Assembly: GCA_001805375.1 (NCBI GenBank)
Contig: MHFY01000130.1
Location: 1 to 17,405, forward strand
Source of the DNA: Omnitrophica WOR_2 bacterium GWA2_47_8
GTDB lineage: Bacteria > Omnitrophota > Gorgyraeia > Zapsychrales > GWA2-47-8
Reading direction: 5' to 3'
DNA: 17,405 nucleotides
Under the pieces are notes generated by a model, which had not been told where the DNA came from, did not search any database, and saw only the letters and a program-made list of their open reading frames with translations. The translations under genes and the position numbers were made by a program. Below, piece after piece: positions 13,103 through 17,405 of the stretch. The number at the start of each line of letters is the position of its first letter. Position 1 is the stretch's first letter.

Positions 13103-13477
13103 ATGACCTTGGCGTATCTGTGCATCGTTGTCAGTCTGTTCATCCCTTTGGGATGCGCAATTTATGCCAAGCTTTCGGTCAAAGGTTACAACAATCGGAC
13201 CCCTCGAGAATTTTTAGCCGGTCTCGAAGGCAAGGCCAAACGCGCCAATTACGCGCAGAATAATTTTTACGAAACCTTCCCGGCTTTTGGGGTCGGAGTC
13301 GTTGTGGCGCATCAGTTGGGGGCGGTGCAATCCACGGTCGATAGTTTGGCAATAACTTACGTTATTGCCCGTATCTCATACGCGGTCTTTTATATCATTG
13401 ATAATCACATTTTGCGGACCGCCGCATGGTTCGTTGGATTCGGCGCGACACTCGCGTTATTTTTTTCGAACGCCTGA
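13103..13477 (+). CDS. MAPEG family membrane protein
   Basis: A 124-residue protein with about four membrane helices. The MAPEG pattern (membrane-associated proteins in eicosanoid and glutathione metabolism) is visible: the basic-rich segment after helix 1 (FLAGLEGKAKRANYAQNN) followed by NFYETFPAFGVGVVVA, then an Arg/Tyr helix ITYVIARISYAVFYIID and LRTAAWFVGF. In eukaryotes the family includes glutathione transferases. Many short bacterial members like this have no known activity, so no reaction is claimed. It starts 7 bp after the antiporter stop and is surely co-transcribed with it. The lipoprotein gene follows after 26 bp. Confidence 0.85.
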   Translation: MTLAYLCIVVSLFIPLGCAIYAKLSVKGYNNRTPREFLAGLEGKAKRANYAQNNFYETFPAFGVGVVVAHQLGAVQSTVDSLAITYVIARISYAVFYIIDNHILRTAAWFVGFGATLALFFSNA

Positions 13478-13503
13478 AGAAACTTCATAGGAGCAAATTT
13501 GCA

Positions 13504-13749
13504 ATGAAAAATTATTTAAGGACACATCATCGGAGGTTGAGAGAAGGAATTGTGTTGGTCACGGTGTTGGCCTTTAGCGGGTGCGGCCAGCCTTCTGCGC
13601 CAAAGGGGCCATCGGGTCAAGAGAACGCCGGCTCATATTCCGCAGGAATAAAAAAGGGATGTGTCGGCATGGGTTGTGACGACGAAGTTTCCGCTGGCCT
13701 AAAGGAAAAATGTGTTGGGATGGGATGTCCGCCGGAAGATGCCCAATAG
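13504..13749 (+). CDS. Small lipoprotein with tandem CVGMGC repeats
   Basis: An 81-residue protein. The start ATG 13504 has AGGAG 10 nt upstream and precedes a signal sequence with lipobox FSGC (Cys27), so it should be a lipid-anchored envelope protein of about 55 residues. The mature part is a flexible Pro/Gly/Ser linker followed by two 17-residue direct repeats, S46-V62 and S63-D79, each of the form SAG(I/L)K..CVGMGC. Each repeat has a CxxxxC pair. The repeat is also visible in the DNA (13639-13689, 13690-13740). I know no family with this motif. Paired cysteines could form disulfides or hold a metal. It overlaps the next gene by 11 bp and heads a run of five envelope or secreted protein genes. 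The longer frame from 13426 lies in the MAPEG gene and is rejected. Confidence 0.75.
   Translation: MKNYLRTHHRRLREGIVLVTVLAFSGCGQPSAPKGPSGQENAGSYSAGIKKGCVGMGCDDEVSAGLKEKCVGMGCPPEDAQ
13639..13740 (+). repeat. Tandem 51-bp coding repeat (two copies)
   Basis: Copies at 13639-13689 and 13690-13740 encode SAGIKKGCVGMGCDDEV and SAGLKEKCVGMGCPPED. Differences lie mostly at third positions and in charged residues while CVGMGC is kept, which suggests an old duplication under selection for the cysteine motif. Confidence 0.8.
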
Positions 13750-14173
13750 ACCGAATAATTCTAAAGCATGGTTGGTGTGGTTACTTTTTTTCTTTGGTGG
13801 GATTTTTTGCCTTTTAGCCGCGCAGGAGGGCTGTTACCAAAAATCCGTGAAACTGCTTGGGGTGGTGGTGGCCAAAAAGTATACTCCGGGCACAAGCCGG
13901 GTCGGCTCCGGCACGCTGAGTTCACGCAGTTACCACAGTATTAAATATCGCTTTACCACACCGCAAGGTGAGACAAAGGAAACCTGGAGCGATGTCCTTA
14001 CCCAAAACTGGAATAAATTTCACGAAGGGGATCCTGTTGAGATCGAATACTTATCGGCGACCGGTGACAGCCGTGTCGCAGATCAAACCGCCTCGGCCCC
14101 GGTGTTTTTCATGATCGCTGTTGTTCTGCTGGCCGGCGGTTTCATCATGCGGCGCTCGGGGATCCAATCGTGA
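13739..14173 (+). CDS. DUF3592-like membrane protein
   Basis: A 144-residue protein with one membrane helix near each end (about 11-28 and 121-138) and a beta-rich middle part outside the membrane. The middle, VKLLGVVVAKKYTP...YHSIKYRFTTPQGETKETW...FHEGDPVEIEYL, follows the DUF3592 pattern, in which a conserved G(D/Q)xVxVxYxP-like strand closes the domain. The start ATG 13739 overlaps the 3' end of the lipoprotein gene by 11 bp and has GGAAG just upstream; a start at 13712 would lie deeper inside that gene. Function is unknown in the family. The next gene overlaps its stop by 4 bp (GTGA), so the group is translated as one unit. Confidence 0.8.
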   Translation: MPNRPNNSKAWLVWLLFFFGGIFCLLAAQEGCYQKSVKLLGVVVAKKYTPGTSRVGSGTLSSRSYHSIKYRFTTPQGETKETWSDVLTQNWNKFHEGDPVEIEYLSATGDSRVADQTASAPVFFMIAVVLLAGGFIMRRSGIQS

Positions 14174-15294
14174 TACACCCTTTCCGCGCCGTATTCGCGG
14201 CCCTCATTTTTTTCTTTGCCTTTTTTATAAATTCAATCCGAGCTGAGGGAGCAGCTGGCGGGGCAGATCAGGTTGTCAATCGTTGCGGCAACGAAGTCAT
14301 TGAAGGCTGTCCGTGCGGAAAAATGCCGGTGTGCGTCGTCAGCGATCATGCGGACGGATTTTTTTCACAGACTTTTTTTGATCAAGCCACTCACTCGAAT
14401 TGGGAAGGCTTTGGCCAAGGTGAAATGAGCGATTTCGGCAAGGCCATGACTATTGAAATGGAAATGGCCGCCGCTTTGGCGAAGACCGCTCCCTGCGTTG
14501 AACTGGTTGTCCTTAATTCCTACCATACGGCATCCCTGGTCGTTGAAACACTGGCGGAACAATCCGGCTTGACCCAGCGCATTCAGGATGCTTTGGCCGC
14601 CGGAGATTCCGAACGGCTTAAAGAACTGTACGCGGAACTCGACAAACTTTTTGAGAGATTCGGGATCCAGGATTTGCCGTGGCGTAATCCTGATTTGGCC
14701 AACGACCACCTCCAGCAGCGGCTCCTCAGTTGCGCCACCGCCAAGGTGGAACTCACGGGCAAATCCGATGCCAACGGTTTTACGATTAGCGCAGAGACTT
14801 CGTCATCCATCGCGGAAATGCCCGGCCAGACATCTTCCGCCGCCTCGAGCGCGCCGGAGGGCGGCATTGAAGAGCTTGCCAAAAAAGTGGCCGGAGAGCT
14901 GGCCCTGATCCAAAAGAAAATATTTTGCACCTGCCAGGAGGTATTGGAGCGGTGTAACGTAACGAATTTTGACCTCGCCAACCAGGAAAGTGAATGCGTG
15001 CGGATTATAACCTGCTGCGGCCAGGTCACCAAAGAAGGGCCGGAGAAGGTCAAGGGATTGACGTTCGGTGAAACGCGAAAACACGAACCGAAATGCTGCA
15101 GTCCGATCGCCCGCTCCCGGGCAGGAGAACAGGTCGGGGAAGAGGACGAAGACGACCGTCGTATCATGAATGAGATATGGTGTCCGGGAACGTGGAACTT
15201 GCGGGGAGCGGACTTGGATTGCGACGGAATTCCCAACGCAAAAGATGATACGCCGTGGCCGCCGGGCGAAGAACCGCCGGGAAAAAAACCATGA
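14170..15294 (+). CDS. Secreted Cys-rich protein with a C-terminal thrombospondin-3-like calcium loop
   Basis: A 374-residue exported protein of unknown function. It starts with GTG, sharing GTGA with the stop of the gene before. A signal peptide covers about residues 1-25. The mature part has 16 cysteines, with clusters RCGNEVIEGCPCGKMPVC (39-55), FCTCQEVLERC (253-262), TCCG (282-283) and KCC (309-310). The middle (about 90-190) is helical, and a Ser/Ala-rich linker lies near 205-232. At the C-terminus DLDCDGIPNAKDDTP (348-362) matches the Asp-rich calcium-binding loop of thrombospondin type 3 repeats, with Cys351 inside, followed by a Pro-rich tail. It probably folds in an oxidising compartment with disulfides and calcium. 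The next gene overlaps by ATGA. I recognise no overall family. Confidence 0.8.
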   Translation: MIHPFRAVFAALIFFFAFFINSIRAEGAAGGADQVVNRCGNEVIEGCPCGKMPVCVVSDHADGFFSQTFFDQATHSNWEGFGQGEMSDFGKAMTIEMEMAAALAKTAPCVELVVLNSYHTASLVVETLAEQSGLTQRIQDALAAGDSERLKELYAELDKLFERFGIQDLPWRNPDLANDHLQQRLLSCATAKVELTGKSDANGFTISAETSSSIAEMPGQTSSAASSAPEGGIEELAKKVAGELALIQKKIFCTCQEVLERCNVTNFDLANQESECVRIITCCGQVTKEGPEKVKGLTFGETRKHEPKCCSPIARSRAGEQVGEEDEDDRRIMNEIWCPGTWNLRGADLDCDGIPNAKDDTPWPPGEEPPGKKP

Positions 15295-15845
15295 AAGAAT
15301 GGCTTTTAATTTTTCGCAATTGTATCCTTGCGCTTATCGTCATTGCCGTTGGCTCAGCGCTTCCGCCATTGCAGTCTTTGGAAGATTGGATGACACCCCT
15401 GCGGATGGAACTCATTTGGCTAACAACGGGTATGGCCTTTTTCGGTTGGGCACTTTTGATCGGAGCCGCACTCTACCGGATCGCCACCGGCGGCGGGTCG
15501 CTAAAACGCAACGAAATTGAGGCCACGATCCAAAGCGTGAAAGACGCGCAGTCCATATCGTACAGCTTTCGCGCCTCAAAATATTGGGTTCCGAAAAAGG
15601 CCTGGGGCGCGGGATTCAGCGATGAGGTTTCCTTTGCGCAAGTCAAGGCGGCCTGGCGGCTGGGGTTGTGGCGTCAGGACCCGCGCTGGCGCGGATTATT
15701 TATAATGGGACTGGGGGCCGTTCTCATGGCGGTCGGAGGTTTCGGCATTATCATTGTGCTTGGCGCGCCGGGTTTAAAATCCCTCGCTGTTGGCGCGCTG
15801 TTGTATGCGGCCGTCCGCACAACATGGGGTTTTCTACGCGCCTAA
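15291..15845 (+). CDS. Hypothetical multi-pass membrane protein
   Basis: A 184-residue protein starting at ATG 15291, which shares ATGA with the stop of the secreted Cys-rich gene; the longer frame from 15255 lies inside that gene. Helices are expected at about 6-25, 40-63, 135-157 and 160-180. A basic cytoplasmic or periplasmic domain of about 70 residues separates the second and third (TGGGSLKRNEIEATIQSVKD ... SFAQVKAAWRLGLWRQDPRWRG). The last two helices are Gly/Ala-rich. I recognise no family. Overlap with its neighbours on both sides suggests that it works with the two secreted Cys-rich proteins, perhaps in their membrane handling, but nothing in the sequence proves it. Confidence 0.75.
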   Translation: MKEWLLIFRNCILALIVIAVGSALPPLQSLEDWMTPLRMELIWLTTGMAFFGWALLIGAALYRIATGGGSLKRNEIEATIQSVKDAQSISYSFRASKYWVPKKAWGAGFSDEVSFAQVKAAWRLGLWRQDPRWRGLFIMGLGAVLMAVGGFGIIIVLGAPGLKSLAVGALLYAAVRTTWGFLRA

Positions 15846-15856
15846 AGAAGATTTAT

Positions 15857-16555
15857 ATGAAACGTAATTTTCTATTATTAATTTTCATTGTCACATTGAC
15901 CCTGTGTTCCGGGAATATTTCCCGGGCGCAGGAATTGGTCTGCTGCGGCCACCTGGTCAGTGTCCACGGCGATTGGTTTGGCGCCGACCGCCGATGCGCG
16001 GGGTATTTGCAGGATCATCCGGAAAAACGCGAGATGGCCTGCAAATGGTTCCTGGAGCACAACAATGTTTGCGAAGAGCTGAAGCCGTACTGCAAACTGT
16101 GTTCCGGTACTGACGGGGAAGACACGTACCCTCCGGATGACCCGGTCGTGCAATCGATCATCGCCGGCTTTCACGCGCAGGGGATCATGATCGGGCCTGA
16201 ATATATCCTGGTCCAATCGCGCCACAACGGGACAGTCGACCGCTTCGTCGTGCGGCTGGACGCCAACGGCTGCGTGCTTCCCGATGGACAATGCGTCATA
16301 GAAGCCGGAGAGAGCGGATATCTGCCGGAAGGAAAACAGGAAGGTGCCTTCCGCCATCTATACGGCAGTGTTGTGACCCTTGGTAAAAGAACACGTGTGA
16401 TGACCCGGATCGTGAACATCGAAACCGGGGTGATCATGGCGAACGGCAAGGGCGACGGAGGAGTCGGCGCAAGCGGGATGTCCGAAGCGACTGCTAATGC
16501 CGTCGGCAATATGGGTATGACGTGCAAGGACGTCCGGGGGTTAATTTTAGATTAA
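15857..16555 (+). CDS. Secreted Cys-rich protein, C-terminal part weakly CsgG/LpoB-like
   Basis: A 232-residue exported protein. The start ATG 15857 gives a good signal peptide ending ISRA|QE (24-25); the longer frame from 15668 runs inside the gene before. The N-terminal mature part has seven cysteines in about 55 residues (29, 30, 47, 62, 72, 79, 82), with VCCGHLV and CEELKPYCKLC, probably a disulfide-knotted domain. After a PPDDP linker, residues 96-232 contain VVQSIIAGFHAQGI and RVMTRIVNIETGVIMANGKG. The latter resembles the strand with (V/T)xRxVDxxTGxIL in CsgG/LpoB-type envelope proteins; this likeness is by eye and weak. It is the last gene of the five-gene envelope group, 11 bp after the membrane protein. 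Function unknown. Confidence 0.75.
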   Translation: MKRNFLLLIFIVTLTLCSGNISRAQELVCCGHLVSVHGDWFGADRRCAGYLQDHPEKREMACKWFLEHNNVCEELKPYCKLCSGTDGEDTYPPDDPVVQSIIAGFHAQGIMIGPEYILVQSRHNGTVDRFVVRLDANGCVLPDGQCVIEAGESGYLPEGKQEGAFRHLYGSVVTLGKRTRVMTRIVNIETGVIMANGKGDGGVGASGMSEATANAVGNMGMTCKDVRGLILD

Positions 16556-16561
16556 TGTTAA

Positions 16562-16590
16562 TTGCGCTTGTGATAAAAAGACGTTATAAT
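16562..16590 (+). promoter_or_regulatory. Sigma70-type promoter of the CRP/FNR-family regulator
   Basis: TTGCGC (16562-16567) and TATAAT (16585-16590) are 17 bp apart, and the spacer again carries TAAAAAG. Transcription would start near 16597, giving a leader of about 60 nt. Confidence 0.7.
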
Positions 16591-16656
16591 TCTTAAAAAA
16601 GAAACATAAAGCACTATAAAAAATAAAAGTAAAAGACAGCGGAGTTTTATTTTTCG

Positions 16657-17343
16657 ATGCCAGCTAAAGGTACGATTGGAATAAGCGACATACCGCTCTT
16701 CAAAGAGCTTTCCCTAAAGGAATTGGTTTGCTTAGGAAAATTTTTGCGGGAAAAACACTTTCGAAAGGGGGCAATGCTTTTCGAACAGTCACAAACGTGT
16801 GAAAAAATTGTGATCGTTAAGTCCGGACGGGTTAAAATTTACCGCCTGTCTTCCGGCGGCCAGGAGCAGATCCTGGAGGTGTTATTACCCGGGGACACAT
16901 GTGCCTGTAATCCGGGAAATCAGCAATGGGCCTGTTCGTCATCAGCCAAAGCCCTTTCGGATTGCAGTGTTTGGACCTTAGAGCGAAGTCATTATATTGA
17001 GATGGTCAAGAATAATTCGCGGCTGATGCAGACATTAACAGCGATCTTCGCCAAAAAATTATGCAAATTTTGTTCGCTTATTGAACAGATTTCGTTAGAA
17101 AGCCCCCAACGCCGGCTGGTCAAATTTTTGCTGGATATGCTTAATTCAGAAGAAGGCCCCAAAGATCAAAAAGCCGATATACACCTACCTTTCACTCATG
17201 AGGAAATAGCCCACCGGTTAGGGCTCGCCCGTGAAACAGTGACCCGCCAGTTGACCAACCTAAAGAAATTAAAATTAATTCAGATCAACCATCGCCAAGT
17301 GACTGTTTGCGACCGAAAAGCACTAGAAAAGATCCTCGCCTGA
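16657..17343 (+). CDS. CRP/FNR-family transcription regulator with a cysteine cluster
   Basis: A 228-residue DNA-binding regulator. The N-terminal beta-roll (about 12-115) has the family pattern GAMLFEQSQTCEKIVIVKSGRVKIYR and LLPGD. A long dimer helix follows, then a winged helix-turn-helix with THEEIAHRLGLARETVTRQL (180-199). Its recognition helix has Arg192, Glu193 and Arg197, the same spacing as Arg180, Glu181 and Arg185 of E. coli CRP, which read TGTGA. Where CRP has its cAMP-binding segment, this protein has Cys82, Cys84, Cys93 and Cys103 (GDTCACNPG ... WACSSS ... DC), and Cys136/Cys139 (LCKFC) lie in the dimer helix. The cAMP-binding RS pair is absent. It may sense redox state or a metal. 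GGAG lies 12 nt before the start. A matching operator lies just after the gene. Confidence 0.92.
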   Translation: MPAKGTIGISDIPLFKELSLKELVCLGKFLREKHFRKGAMLFEQSQTCEKIVIVKSGRVKIYRLSSGGQEQILEVLLPGDTCACNPGNQQWACSSSAKALSDCSVWTLERSHYIEMVKNNSRLMQTLTAIFAKKLCKFCSLIEQISLESPQRRLVKFLLDMLNSEEGPKDQKADIHLPFTHEEIAHRLGLARETVTRQLTNLKKLKLIQINHRQVTVCDRKALEKILA

Positions 17344-17356
17344 TTATTTTTCCCCT

Positions 17357-17372
17357 TGTGACTGCCGTCACA
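17357..17372. promoter_or_regulatory. CRP/HcpR-type operator TGTGA-N6-TCACA
   Basis: A perfect palindrome, TGTGAC TGCC GTCACA, with 6-bp arms and the spacing of CRP-type sites, begins 14 bp after the stop of the CRP-family gene. Its centre lies about 41.5 bp upstream of the start predicted from the promoter at 17371-17399, the usual place for an activator at a class II promoter. Confidence 0.75.
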
Positions 17373-17399
17373 GACATATATTTCTGCCTTCCCTATCAT
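17371..17399 (+). promoter_or_regulatory. Predicted activator-dependent promoter reading out of the window
   Basis: A poor -35 box CAGACA (17371-17376) overlaps the right arm of the operator, and a -10 box TATCAT (17394-17399) follows after 17 bp. The start would be near 17406, just outside. The target gene is not visible. Confidence 0.45.
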
Positions 17400-17405
17400 A
17401 TCTAC

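Noticed and set aside
14583..15236. A 217-codon open frame on the minus strand opposite the secreted Cys-rich gene
   Set aside because: It has no ribosome site, no domain pattern and low-complexity content. The plus-strand frame has a signal peptide, a calcium loop and coupled neighbours, so this is a shadow.
15878..16357. A 159-codon minus-strand frame opposite the last secreted protein
   Set aside because: Antisense shadow: the plus frame has a signal peptide and operon context.
16569..16573. TGTGA half-site inside the promoter of the CRP-family gene, as an autoregulation site
   Set aside because: The matching TCACA half is missing at the right distance, and a 5-bp match is expected by chance.

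Overview
The window looks like chromosomal DNA of an uncultured Gram-negative-type anaerobe. My best guess is a Candidatus Omnitrophota-like genome. The reasons are a stand-alone type IV pilin-like gene with a GFTMVE processing site, abundant small secreted or lipoprotein genes, degenerate CAATAACCAA-type intergenic repeats and heptamer repeats, and AT-rich sigma70-type promoters. This placement is an inference from style, not from a marker gene. No rRNA, tRNA, CRISPR array, transposase or phage gene was seen.

Left part, minus strand (1-4103): a YadGH-like ABC-2 export pair (the permease runs off the left edge), a class I flavin disulfide reductase flanked on both sides by repeat elements, and a tRNA-dihydrouridine synthase preceded by a 59-residue membrane microprotein with a strong ribosome binding site. 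Positions 4104-4429 are a divergent control region: two hairpins on the side of the dihydrouridine synthase, then a good sigma70 promoter and a structured leader of about 170 nt reading to the right.

Middle part, plus strand (4430-10805): a TrpD2/YbiB-like protein, a DUF423 membrane protein and the tRNA methylthiotransferase MtaB form a tight operon. These are followed by a secreted DUF4124-glutaredoxin fusion, a pilin-like protein, an MFS transporter whose reading frame is cut by an in-frame TAA in the first membrane helix, a small secreted Cys/His-rich protein, and a two-gene module (nucleotidyltransferase plus a 66-residue protein) with its own promoter and folded leader.

Right part, plus strand (10806-17405): a CHX-type cation/proton antiporter with a MAPEG protein, then five closely packed genes (13504-16555) for envelope and exported proteins, three of them Cys-rich and none with a clear function. 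The window ends with a CRP/FNR-family regulator carrying an unusual cysteine cluster. Just after it lies a perfect TGTGA-N6-TCACA site placed at about -41.5 of a predicted promoter that fires out of the window. The recognition helix of the regulator matches that of CRP, so regulator and site fit each other.

The strongest candidates for something new are the switch-like leader of the TrpD2-like gene, the Cys-rich envelope operon with its repeated CVGMGC lipoprotein, and the CRP-like regulator/site pair.
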